DNA of 41,247 bases from Myxococcales bacterium (GTDB taxonomy: Bacteria > Myxococcota_A > Polyangia > Haliangiales > Haliangiaceae). Positions 31,202-39,930 of the stretch are shown here, piece by piece. The first letter of the stretch is position 1. The number at the start of each line of letters is the position of its first letter. The stretch spans positions 1 through 41,247 of the forward strand of contig CANKMW010000090.1 of the NCBI GenBank assembly GCA_947483555.1. The letters run 5' to 3'. The notes under the pieces were generated by a model. That model was given only the letters and a program-made list of their open reading frames with translations, had not been told where the DNA came from and made no database searches. The position numbers were made by a program, and so were the translations under genes.

Positions 31202-31751
31202 CGCCGAGCGCTGGTTGCTCAGTTTCTATCGCGAGTCGGAGATCAGCGGCGCGCTGTTCTTCGGCCGCCTGGCGAGCGTGATCCGCGATCCACGGCTGCA
31301 GTTCGACCTCACCCGCCATTTCGCCGACGAGAGTCAACACGCGCGCTGGTGGAGCGACTGCATGGACGAGCTCGGGGTTCGACCGACCCGGGTCCAGGCC
31401 TCGTACCAGGACGCCTATCTCGAAGCCGGTGGCGCGCCGGCCAACGTGATGGAGGTCCTGGCGGTGACGCTGGCGTTCGAGAAACGCGTCGCCGGCAGCT
31501 ACGCCGCCCACCTCAAGGTCCACGACCTGGCGCCGCCCATCCGCACCACGCTGGCCCGCATCATGGAAGACGAGGGCTGGCACATCCACTGGGTCAGCCG
31601 CACCCTGCGCGACCTCGAGCCCGAGTACGGCCCCGACACCGTCGCCGCCGCCATCGAGCGCTACGCCGCCGCCGACCGCGAGGTCTACCAGCGGGCGCTC
31701 GCCGAGCACGACCACATCGTCGGCACCCTGCAGCACTTCAAGGCCGCATGA
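31182..31751 (+). CDS. ferritin-like diiron protein
   Basis: 189 residues, four-helix layout. Ligand-like residues are Glu18 or Glu20, E50-x2-H53 (ADESQHARWW), Glu100 (LAFEKRV) and E131-x2-H134 (MEDEGWHIHW), the E/ExxH/E/ExxH pattern of diiron oxygenases and ferritin-like proteins. It is not close to AurF and may catalyse a second oxidation or supply a partner function. It overlaps the PPTase end by 20 bases and has AGGAGG upstream. Confidence 0.85.
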   Translation: MSKLRGDAERWLLSFYRESEISGALFFGRLASVIRDPRLQFDLTRHFADESQHARWWSDCMDELGVRPTRVQASYQDAYLEAGGAPANVMEVLAVTLAFEKRVAGSYAAHLKVHDLAPPIRTTLARIMEDEGWHIHWVSRTLRDLEPEYGPDTVAAAIERYAAADREVYQRALAEHDHIVGTLQHFKAA

Positions 31752-31752
31752 C

Positions 31753-31800
<48 letters not shown>

Positions 31801-31836
31801 TCCTCCTCTCGACTCCCACCCACCAGGACCGTCACC

Positions 31837-32082
31837 ATGCCCGCCATCGACTCCGCCACCGTCAAGCTCCGCATCGCCGATACCCTCCAGCTTTCGCTCG
31901 CCAAGCTCGCCGACGATCGCCTGCTCTCGGACGTCGTCACCGAGTCGTTCGCCATGGTCGAGGTCGTGATCGACCTCCAGGAAGAGTTTGGCGTTCGACT
32001 GGAGCAGGCCGACCTCAAGAAGCTGCGCACGGTCGCCGACCTCACCGGGCTGGTGGCGGCCCGGTCGCGGACGGCGGCCTAG
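31837..32082 (+). CDS. acyl carrier protein 2
   Basis: 81 residues. The helix II motif VTESFAMVEVVIDLQEEFGV is a standard ACP pattern with Ser37 as attachment site (ESF in place of DSL), and LRTVADLTGLV is typical of helix IV. It differs from carrier protein 1 and looks like a fatty-acid or polyketide type ACP, so the pathway probably uses two thioester pools. It begins 85 bases after the diiron gene, behind the hexamer repeat, with AGGA before the ATG. Confidence 0.9.
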   Translation: MPAIDSATVKLRIADTLQLSLAKLADDRLLSDVVTESFAMVEVVIDLQEEFGVRLEQADLKKLRTVADLTGLVAARSRTAA

Positions 32083-32125
32083 AACACCGAACGGCTTGGA
32101 ACGGTGGTGCGGGCACGGAGGCGTG

Positions 32126-32155
32126 GTGGGGCCGCCCGCCCGAGCGGCGGCCCAC
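32126..32155 (+). terminator. GC hairpin at the end of the operon, possible terminator
   Basis: GTGGGGCCGCC and GGCGGCCCAC pair around a nine-base loop with one bulge. It lies 44 bases after the carrier protein 2 stop. There is no T run, so it may be Rho-assisted or act as a processing barrier. The rest of the 306-base gap 32083-32388 shows no gene or other signal I can support. Confidence 0.4.
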
Positions 32156-32388
32156 GTGGACGGCGCGACGTCCGCAGCTCCACAGGAGGGCAGCCCGAGT
32201 GGATCGATCCGCGAGCTGCGCGGTGGCAGTGCGTGGCGCGGTCATCCCAAGCGCGGACCCGGCGCGCAGGCCCACGTGGGTCGTCGCGATGGGCAGGCCC
32301 CACCGCGCCGGCCGCGCACGGCACGGCGGGCCGGGAGCATCACCAGATCCCCGCTCCGCGCCGTCTACGCCCTGCAAACTCCTGGCGG

Positions 32389-33321
32389 CTACCCGACGAT
32401 CAGGGCCAGGACGACCGCGGCAGCGATCAGCGCCGCGACCAGCATGGTCTTGAGCAGCAGGTCGAATCGATCGTAGCGCGGCCGCCGCCGGGTCGGCGCC
32501 CACGGCGCCGGTGCGCGCGCCTCGGCGAACGACATCACCTCGGCGCGGGTCGGCACCGTGAAGCCGCGGCTCGGCGTCTTGACCGGCCGCGGCGGCGGCG
32601 GCAAGGGCTCGGGCGCGACCGCCGCAGGCACGGCGACCGCCGGCACCGCGACAGCCGGCACGGCCGGCGCCGCGATCGCCGGCGTGACCGGGAGCTGCGG
32701 CGAGGTGCCGCGCGCGAACCGCGTCCCGAGCTTGAACGGCAGCGTCGGTTCGCGACGCACCTTGGGCCAGCCCTCGATGTCGAGATCGAGCGGCGGCGCG
32801 GCGACCCGGAAGCGAGCGTCGACCCACTCGAGGACCTGGACGATGGCGTCGTCGTCGTAGAAGCCGTTGAGCTCGACGCGGCGCAGGTCGCCCGCGTGGT
32901 ACTCGATCTGGGCGCGGTCGAACTTCGAGACCACGGTGATCGTGCAGGTCAGCGCGTGGTGCTCGCAGTGGCGCATGAGCGCGATCAGCGGCACGCCGGC
33001 GACGTCGCCTTCGATCATCGAGCTGCCGCCGAGCTCGCCGGTCAGATCGGGCAGGCGCTGGGTCAGCTCGTACCAGCCGTCGATGAGCGGGCGCATCTGT
33101 TCGAGCGCCCGGGCCCCGGTCTTGCCGCCGAACTCGGCGTGATCGACCGCGCCGGCGCGCAGCTCGATCATGCCGGTCAGGTCGGCGACCGAGACCCGGA
33201 TCTCACCCGTCACCAGGTGGCGATGGCAGGCGGCCAGGATGCGGTCGAGAGGCACGTCGATGAACGAGCCTTCGAGTTGGTTGCGCGACACGTAGATCGG
33301 CGCCGTACTCTGTCGCCGCAT
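32389..33321 (-). CDS. DUF4388 (PATAN-like) membrane-anchored protein
   Basis: 310 residues. Two DUF4388-like halves are visible (about 18-95, with RAGAVDHAEFGGKTGARAL, and about 105-175, with YHAGDLRRVELNGFYDDDAI). A Pro/Ala/Val-rich linker (about 205-250) and a C-terminal membrane helix (about 288-308) follow. DUF4388 proteins occur widely in myxobacteria and related bacteria and are thought to act in signalling or polarity; the role here is unknown. It is convergent with the carrier-protein operon. Confidence 0.8.
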   Translation of the reverse strand: MRRQSTAPIYVSRNQLEGSFIDVPLDRILAACHRHLVTGEIRVSVADLTGMIELRAGAVDHAEFGGKTGARALEQMRPLIDGWYELTQRLPDLTGELGGSSMIEGDVAGVPLIALMRHCEHHALTCTITVVSKFDRAQIEYHAGDLRRVELNGFYDDDAIVQVLEWVDARFRVAAPPLDLDIEGWPKVRREPTLPFKLGTRFARGTSPQLPVTPAIAAPAVPAVAVPAVAVPAAVAPEPLPPPPRPVKTPSRGFTVPTRAEVMSFAEARAPAPWAPTRRRPRYDRFDLLLKTMLVAALIAAAVVLALIVG

Positions 33322-33487
33322 GCGTGAGCGCTGAGCGAGGAACGTGCCAGCCCGCCGACCACGTCAGGTCGCGCAGTTCGGGCTGATCGTGGAGGTGGAT
33401 CGCAGCGTCGGTGCGGCGACTGCAGGCGCCACTCTCCGGGAACTGGAGGGGGCGCACGAACCGGCGTTCGGTCCGGCCAATCCCCGC

Positions 33488-34363
33488 TCAGCTGAGCGTC
33501 GCCGAGCCCGTCGAGGTCGCGGTGAGGGACGGCGTCGCCGTCGGTTCGTGCGCGGTGAGGATCATGGCCTGGATCACGCGGCTGATCTCGTCGACGTTGC
33601 GCGCCGTCCACTCGGGGTGCGACGCCATCGGCACCTGCGGCGAGTGGCCGCCCGACGCCAGCAGGTGGACGTGGGCCGGATCGATGCCGAGATCGGTCGC
33701 GGCCGCGTCGAGCAACGCCCGATCGCGCGTCCACGGATCGTCGACGCCGCACAGCAGCGCGACCCGCCGCTGGCGGCCACACTTGAACCTGACCGCGCCC
33801 AGGGCGGCGGCCAGGCTGGCGCTGACCGCCGGGGTGATCGCCAGGTTGAGCGTGATCATCTCGTCCTGATCCTCGACGGTGAGCTGGGCCGCGGGGCCAC
33901 GGCGGCAGAAGCGGCGCACCAGCGCACGGCGCAGCGGCCCGAACACGCCGACCACGCGGGTCAGCCACGCCGTCGCCGCCATCAGGCGGCGCAACCGCGG
34001 ATCGTGGCTGACGAACATGGGGTTGATCAGCACCCGCGCCACCCGGGGATCGACGTCGCCGTCGTCGAGCGTGAGCAGCGCCATCGCCCCCATCGAGTGC
34101 CCGACCAGCACGGTCGGCAGGTCGACCAGGCCGAGCAGGCGGCACAGGCCGAGGATCACCTCGGCCATGCCGTGCAGCGAGACCTGCGCCGGGGTCGGGC
34201 GGCGGACGAACCCGGTCTCGCCGAAGCCGTGCAGATCGGGTACCAGCACCAGCGCGAGCGCGTTGTCGCGGCACAGGCCGGGGGCGACCAGGCGCCACAC
34301 GCGGCGCGAGCTCGACGAACCGTGGCACAGCACGATCCTGCGCTGGCTGCTGCGACTGGCCAT
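33488..34363 (-). CDS. alpha/beta hydrolase
   Basis: 291 residues. IVLCHGSSSSRRVW forms the oxyanion-hole strand, GHSMG (88-92) places the nucleophile at Ser90, and GVDDPWT and GGHSPQ hold the probable Asp and His. Only about ten residues precede the first conserved strand, fewer than usual. The only sensible ATG (34363) shares its CATG with the start of the divergent acyltransferase. A GTG one residue later in the strand is possible but would truncate the fold. Confidence 0.8.
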   Translation of the reverse strand: MASRSSQRRIVLCHGSSSSRRVWRLVAPGLCRDNALALVLVPDLHGFGETGFVRRPTPAQVSLHGMAEVILGLCRLLGLVDLPTVLVGHSMGAMALLTLDDGDVDPRVARVLINPMFVSHDPRLRRLMAATAWLTRVVGVFGPLRRALVRRFCRRGPAAQLTVEDQDEMITLNLAITPAVSASLAAALGAVRFKCGRQRRVALLCGVDDPWTRDRALLDAAATDLGIDPAHVHLLASGGHSPQVPMASHPEWTARNVDEISRVIQAMILTAHEPTATPSLTATSTGSATLS

Positions 34364-35675
34364 GCGCGTGTTCTTCCGGCAGATCGAGGTCACCGGCCTC
34401 GAGCACGTGCCCGGCAAGGGTCCGGTCATCTTCGCTGGCAACCACCCCAACTCGTTGATCGATCCGATCCTGATCATCACGACCTGCGGCCGGATCGTGC
34501 ACTTCGCGGCCAAGGACACGCTGTTCTCGACCCGGATCATGCGGGCCCTGCTGCGCGGGCTCGGTGCGGTACCGCTGGCCCGTCGCGCCGACCACGGTGG
34601 CGGTCAGGTCGACAACGACGCCGCGTTCACGGCCATGTTCGACGCCCTCGGTGGCGGTCGCACGATCGGGATCTTTCCCGAGGGTCTGTCGCACGACGCC
34701 TCCCAGCTGGCCCGCTTCAAGACCGGCGCGGCGCGCGTCGCCCTCGGCGCCGCGGCGCGCGGCGCCCCGGTGGTGATCGTGCCGTGCGGGCTCACGTTCG
34801 TGAGCCCGAAGCAGTTCCGCAGCCGGGCCCTGGTGCAGTTCGGTCCCGCGATCACGGTCGGCGCCGATCGGGTCGCCGCCGCCAGCGCGGATCCAGTGGC
34901 CGCCGCCCGGTTGCTCACCGACGACCTCGAGCGCGCGCTGCGCGGCTTGACCATCAACGCCGCCGACTGGGAGACCGTGCGCGTGCTCGACGCCGTGCGC
35001 CGGCTGTACACGCCGCGCGACGTCGACCTCGACGAGCGCGTCGAGCTGGCCCGCCGCTTCAACACCCACTACCCCGCGTTCCGCGACGATCCGCGCGTCC
35101 GCCACGTCGTCGACCGCACGCGCGCGTACCAGGACCGGCTCGACGAGCTCGGGCTCGGTGATCGCGAGCTGGCCCGCGGCGTCGACGCGGCCGCCGCCGC
35201 GCGCCGCGTGGCCCGCTACCTCACGCTGGTCCTGGTCTGGCTGCCGCTCATGATTCCGGGCGCGCTCCTGCACCTGCCGGCAGTGGCGCTGGCGCGCTTC
35301 GCCGGCCAGAAGCTGACGCCGCGCAAGGACGTCATCGCCACCACCAAGGTGCTGGCCGGCATGGCCATCGTGTTGACGTTCTACGCCGCCGCGACCATCG
35401 GCATCGGCTGGCGCTGGGGCTGGCCGTGGGCGCTGGCCGCCGGGTGTGGGTTGCCGCTGTCGGGCTACGCCACGCTGCGCGTCCTCGATGGAATGCAGCT
35501 CCTGCGCCGCGGGCTGGGCGCGCTGATCCGGGCGCTCCGGCTGCGCCGCGAAGCGGCGGCGCTGCGCGACGAGCGCGACGCGCTGTCGGCGGAGATCGTG
35601 CGCGTGGTCGGCGAGATCCGGCCGGCCGGCCTCGAGCTGATGTTCCCGTCCACGGCTCGGGACGCCCCGGCGTGA
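34362..35675 (+). CDS. PlsC-like 1-acylglycerol-3-phosphate acyltransferase
   Basis: 437 residues. GNHPNSLIDP is the acyltransferase block I in the NHPN subfamily spacing, and GIFPEGLSHD is block III. Two membrane helices near residues 290-350 and a helical tail follow. It should transfer an acyl chain to a glycerol-phosphate lipid. Homology-like sequence continues upstream of the ATG in the same frame (ILRWLLRLA), but there is no start codon there, so the N-terminus may be truncated or use a rare start. The stop overlaps the next gene (GTGA). Confidence 0.87.
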   Translation: MRVFFRQIEVTGLEHVPGKGPVIFAGNHPNSLIDPILIITTCGRIVHFAAKDTLFSTRIMRALLRGLGAVPLARRADHGGGQVDNDAAFTAMFDALGGGRTIGIFPEGLSHDASQLARFKTGAARVALGAAARGAPVVIVPCGLTFVSPKQFRSRALVQFGPAITVGADRVAAASADPVAAARLLTDDLERALRGLTINAADWETVRVLDAVRRLYTPRDVDLDERVELARRFNTHYPAFRDDPRVRHVVDRTRAYQDRLDELGLGDRELARGVDAAAAARRVARYLTLVLVWLPLMIPGALLHLPAVALARFAGQKLTPRKDVIATTKVLAGMAIVLTFYAAATIGIGWRWGWPWALAAGCGLPLSGYATLRVLDGMQLLRRGLGALIRALRLRREAAALRDERDALSAEIVRVVGEIRPAGLELMFPSTARDAPA

Positions 35676-36355
35676 CCGCGCCGGCACCGACCACCACGCT
35701 GACGGTGGTGCTGTTGCACGGGCTGGCGCGGCGCGCCGGCTCGCTGGCCGGCATGGGGCGCGCGCTCGAAGCGGCCGGCTTCGCGACCTGGTCCTGCGAC
35801 TACCCGTCGCGGCGCGCCACCGTCGCCGAGGCCGCCGCCGAGGTCGCCGACCGCATCGCCGCCGCGCTGCCCGGACAGCCGCTGGGCGCGGTCACCCACT
35901 CGCTGGGCGGCGTCCTGGCTCGCCACCTCGGCGACGCCCGGCTCGACTGGCGGCGCATCGTGATGCTGGCGCCGCCCAACCAGGGCAGCCAGGTCGCCGC
36001 GGCGCTGGCGCAGCAGCCGCTGTTCCGCTGGTTCTATGGACCCGCAGCTCAGGAGCTGGCGCTTCGATCCGGGGCCGGACTGGCCGGCGACCCGGCGAGC
36101 TGGCCGCCGCCACCGGCGCCGACCGCGGTCATCGCCGGCACCCGGCGCCGCGCGCTGGTCAACCCGACCAGCTGGGTCAGCGGCCGCGTGTTCGCCGACG
36201 GCGTCGCCCACGACGGCACGGTCGCCGTCGACGAGGCCCGCCTGCCCGGCGCGGCCTTTGCCACCGTCGACGCCAGCCACACCGTGATCATGGACGATCC
36301 GGCGGTCCGCGCGCTGGCGATCGGGTTCCTGCGCCACGGCACCCTGGCGGGGTGA
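35672..36355 (+). CDS. lipase-like alpha/beta hydrolase
   Basis: 227 residues with LTVVLLHGLARRAGSL at the N-terminus and the nucleophile elbow THSLGG. Later, NQGSQVA and the final DASHTVIMDD (probable catalytic His) follow the layout of small triacylglycerol-lipase/PGAP1-like hydrolases. No signal peptide is seen, so it is probably cytoplasmic. Translational coupling with PlsC suggests joint action on acyl lipids. Confidence 0.87.
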   Translation: MTAPAPTTTLTVVLLHGLARRAGSLAGMGRALEAAGFATWSCDYPSRRATVAEAAAEVADRIAAALPGQPLGAVTHSLGGVLARHLGDARLDWRRIVMLAPPNQGSQVAAALAQQPLFRWFYGPAAQELALRSGAGLAGDPASWPPPPAPTAVIAGTRRRALVNPTSWVSGRVFADGVAHDGTVAVDEARLPGAAFATVDASHTVIMDDPAVRALAIGFLRHGTLAG

Positions 36356-36426
36356 TCCGCCCACGCCGGCGGGTGGCGCACGATTTCACGCAACCGCGGC
36401 GAACGACGGCCGACATCCTGGTCAAG

Positions 36427-39400
36427 ATGAACTCGATGATCCGCGGTCGCCCCTCTGGTTGCGTCCTCCTGCTCGCCGCGACCGCCGTGGTGATGGCGAG
36501 CTCGTGCGCTCGCTGGGCGCAGGAGCCCCGCTTCGGCAGCCGGCCGCGCGACGAACGGCCGTTCTCGTTCGCCCACAACATCCAGCTGCTCGAGGTCTCG
36601 AACGGCCTGCGGGTCGCCCTGATCCGCGACAACCGCACCAACCTGGCCACGGTCGACATGCGCTACGACGTCGGGGCCGCCGAGGATCCGATCGGTCGCG
36701 CCGGCCTGGCCCACCTGGTCGAGCACCTGCTGTTCGAGCTCCGCGGACGACCGGGTGGTCCGACGCTGGGCGAAGAACTCGGCGAGCTGGCGCTCGACCA
36801 CAACGCGTTCACGTCGTGGGACATGACGCACTACACCGCCACGGTTCCCATCGCGGGGCTGGAGGCGGCGATCGCGCTGGAGAGCCGTCGCATGCGGGCC
36901 ACCTGCGACGATCTCGACGACGCGACCTTCCTTCGCGAGCGGGACGTCGTCCTCGCCGAGGAGAAAGAGGGACGGTCGGCGCTCGCCGACGTCATGCGCG
37001 AGGTCCTCGCCGACGTCTACGGTCCCGGCCACCCCTATACCCGGGCGATCGCCTCGCCCGAGGTCGCGACCGCGACCCGCGACGAGGCCTGTGCCTTCGT
37101 CGCCCGGCACTACACGCCGGATCGCGCGTTCCTGGTCATCACCGGGCCGTTCGACGCCGCCGCGACCCGAGCCCAGATCGGACGCGCCTTCGGCCCCATC
37201 ATCCGCGGGGCGTCCGCGCCGCGAGCGCCGGTCGGCAAGCCGCGGCTCGGCGGCGGGATGACCCGCCGTACCGCCCCGGTCGCGCGCCCCACCGCGCTGG
37301 TCTACCTGCCCTATCCGGCGACCGGCGCTGACGGTGCCGTGAAGTTCGCGCTGGCTCGCGCCGCGCTCGAGACGGCCCTGGAGGCGGCCGACGACAGCCA
37401 GTCCTGGATCACCCGCACCGCGGTGTCGGTGAGCGGCGGCGACCGCGCGCCGGTGCTGGTCGCCGAGGTCGAGGTCGCCGACGCGGCGCGCCTCGAGGAC
37501 GCCGCCGACGAGGTCTTCGTGCGGGCCGGCACCCTGCTCGACGGCGTCACGCCCCGCGAGCTCAGCGCCCGGCTCGGCGCGATGGTGCTGTCCCACCTCC
37601 AGGGCTGGGATGACCTGCCCGGTCGCGGCCGGTGGATCGCGGACTTCATGCAGTTCACGACGCACGACCGCTTCATGTTGATGGAGCTGAGCTCGATCAA
37701 CGACACCGACTGGCGGGTGGCGATCGATCAGCTCCGCACCACGCTGACCCAGGACCGCAGCCACATCGTCTTGCTCACCCCCGCCACCGCCGGTGGCGGG
37801 ACGAAGCTCACCAACGTGGCGGCCGCAACCCACCAGCTGGTGCCATGGCGGGCGCCCGTCGACCCCGCCGCCGCCGATCGCCCCCTGACGGTGGACCGCG
37901 AGTCGCTGAGCGCGCGCGTCGAGCAGTACCAGCTCGCCAACGGGCTGAACGTGCAGCTGGCCCATGACCCGCGCAGCCCGATCGTCGACGCCCGCCTGGT
38001 GTTCCCGGTCGGCAGCGCCCACGAACCGCCCGACCGGCCGTACCTGGCGACCGCCGCCGCTCGCCTGCTGTCCGGAGACAGCGAAGGGTTCTACTCGCGG
38101 CGCGATCTCGACAAGCTCGAGTGGTCGACGTCGCACGGCACCCAGCTCGATGCCCGGGTCGCGGAGACCTCCACCACGTTCTCGGCCAGCGGCGTCGCGC
38201 AGTGGGGCGACTGGCATGTCTGGTATCTGTCGTGGTGGGTCGATCAGGGCCGATACAACCAGCCTCAGATCGATGCCATGCACCAGGCGGCGCGCGCGCG
38301 CAGCGCCGACCACGACGACGACGAGATCGATCCGGTGGCGCGCGCGTTCGGAGAGCGCCTGTTCGGAGCCCGGCATCCGTACGCGCTGCCGGCACCCGAG
38401 CGGGGCGCGGCCTATCTGCGGCTGGGCGCGGCCGATCTCGAGCGCTGGAAGCGCGGCCACTACCGCGCTCGCGGCGCCACGCTCATCGTCAGCGGCGCGT
38501 TCGACGCGGCGGCGATGAAGCGCGCGATCGAGGAGCTGTTCGGTCCGTGGTCGGCGGCGGCGCCGGCCGACCTGCCGCCGATCCCGCCGGTGCGCGCCAG
38601 CCGGGGACCGAGCTGGCTGGCCGGCGATGACGGCGACGCGGTGCAGACCCGGATCGCGATCGGCTTTGCGACCACCTCGGATCCCGACCGCGACGAGGCG
38701 GCACGCGCGGTGCTCGCCGAGATGATGGGCGACGCGATGCGCGACGTCCGCGAGGGCATGGGCGCCAGCTACGGCATCCACGCGTCGTATGCCTCGGGCG
38801 CGGCCGGCGGTGCGCTGCTGGTGTACGGCGACGTCGACGACGCCCGGGCCGGCGCGGCGCTGACCCGGATGCTCGCCGCGCTCGCCGCGGTGCGCGACGG
38901 TGGCGACGACCAGCGGGCCGCGTTCGTGCGCGCGCGGCGCAAGATCCTGGCCCGCTCGCTCGGCCGCACCGGCGGTGCCGCCGCCATCGCCGACGAGCTG
39001 ACCGACCAGGCGGCCGCCGGGCAATCGCTGTCGCACGCCAACATCGTGGCGACGCAGATCTCGGCGCTGACGCCGGCGCAGGTGGCGCGGATCGCGGCCA
39101 CCGACCTCGACCTGACGCGGATGGTGGTCCTGGTCCGGGGCCGCCGCGCTGCGGTCGACGCCACCTACGCGGCGATCGCGATCACGCCCGAGCGTCCGGT
39201 CGTGGACCAGCCGGCGGCGCCGACCGCCGCCGCTGGCGACGGCGGCGGCGCGACAGCGCGACCGCCGGCGCCCCGACCGGCACCGGCGGCGCCGGAGCCG
39301 GACCGCCGGCCGCATCGCACCGTGACCGGTCCCCGGCTGTCGGTCGGTGGCCCCGAAGGCCTGATCGGCTCGAAGCAGCGTGGCTTGTTCCTCGGCGACC

Positions 39401-39864
39401 GCAAGCTGACGCTCGACGAGTTCCTGCGCACCGCCGGCAGCGCCGACGTCCTCGGCCGCATGCGGACGCGGCGCTGGGTACGACGCGGCCTCATCCTCGG
39501 TGCGGTGGTCGCGGCGGCGACCGGGGTGGTGATGCAGTACACGGCCCGCGACTGCACTCCGCCGCCGGGACTCTCGGTCCACCCGGAGGCCGAAGCGTGC
39601 GAGGCCGGCCGGAACGCGATCCAGGGCCAGGGCTTTGCCATCTTCGCCGGCGGTGCGGTGGTCGGCGCCATCACGTCGCAGCTCGGGTCGGAACGTCCCG
39701 ATGACGAGGAGCTGCGCCGGATCGCGGCACACTACAACCGGGTCGGCGCCGGCCACGGCGGTGACGACCACGGCGGCGACGATCAGGCCCGATCGCCGTC
39801 GATCAGCGTGGCCCCGATGGCGACCAGCGGCGGCGGCGGGCTGGTGCTCTCGACCGGCTTCTGA
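36427..39864 (+). CDS. double M16-type peptidase-like lipoprotein with membrane tail
   Basis: 1145 residues. A signal with a lipobox-like Cys (VVMASSC) precedes the first M16 half, which has the zinc motif HLVEH (96-100) and the third ligand near Glu178 (VVLAEEKEG). The second M16 half (about 500-900) lacks HxxEH, so it is the inactive partner, as in two-domain pitrilysins. A Pro/Ala-rich linker then leads to a C-terminal domain with two hydrophobic helices (GLILGAVVAAATGVVM, GFAIFAGGAVVGAI) and a His/Asp-rich tail. Such a tail is unusual for M16. The ATG at 36427 has no SD; the ATG at 36436 is also possible. Confidence 0.85.
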   Translation: MNSMIRGRPSGCVLLLAATAVVMASSCARWAQEPRFGSRPRDERPFSFAHNIQLLEVSNGLRVALIRDNRTNLATVDMRYDVGAAEDPIGRAGLAHLVEHLLFELRGRPGGPTLGEELGELALDHNAFTSWDMTHYTATVPIAGLEAAIALESRRMRATCDDLDDATFLRERDVVLAEEKEGRSALADVMREVLADVYGPGHPYTRAIASPEVATATRDEACAFVARHYTPDRAFLVITGPFDAAATRAQIGRAFGPIIRGASAPRAPVGKPRLGGGMTRRTAPVARPTALVYLPYPATGADGAVKFALARAALETALEAADDSQSWITRTAVSVSGGDRAPVLVAEVEVADAARLEDAADEVFVRAGTLLDGVTPRELSARLGAMVLSHLQGWDDLPGRGRWIADFMQFTTHDRFMLMELSSINDTDWRVAIDQLRTTLTQDRSHIVLLTPATAGGGTKLTNVAAATHQLVPWRAPVDPAAADRPLTVDRESLSARVEQYQLANGLNVQLAHDPRSPIVDARLVFPVGSAHEPPDRPYLATAAARLLSGDSEGFYSRRDLDKLEWSTSHGTQLDARVAETSTTFSASGVAQWGDWHVWYLSWWVDQGRYNQPQIDAMHQAARARSADHDDDEIDPVARAFGERLFGARHPYALPAPERGAAYLRLGAADLERWKRGHYRARGATLIVSGAFDAAAMKRAIEELFGPWSAAAPADLPPIPPVRASRGPSWLAGDDGDAVQTRIAIGFATTSDPDRDEAARAVLAEMMGDAMRDVREGMGASYGIHASYASGAAGGALLVYGDVDDARAGAALTRMLAALAAVRDGGDDQRAAFVRARRKILARSLGRTGGAAAIADELTDQAAAGQSLSHANIVATQISALTPAQVARIAATDLDLTRMVVLVRGRRAAVDATYAAIAITPERPVVDQPAAPTAAAGDGGGATARPPAPRPAPAAPEPDRRPHRTVTGPRLSVGGPEGLIGSKQRGLFLGDRKLTLDEFLRTAGSADVLGRMRTRRWVRRGLILGAVVAAATGVVMQYTARDCTPPPGLSVHPEAEACEAGRNAIQGQGFAIFAGGAVVGAITSQLGSERPDDEELRRIAAHYNRVGAGHGGDDHGGDDQARSPSISVAPMATSGGGGLVLSTGF

Positions 39865-39930
39865 GCCCGGGCCGGGCGGTACCCGAGCGCGGGGCCTCGA
39901 CCGGCAGCGCGCGGCGCGCGACCATCGGCC

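Noticed and set aside
33210..35687. 825-codon open frame on the minus strand
   Set aside because: Overlaps three well-supported genes and has shadow-type composition.
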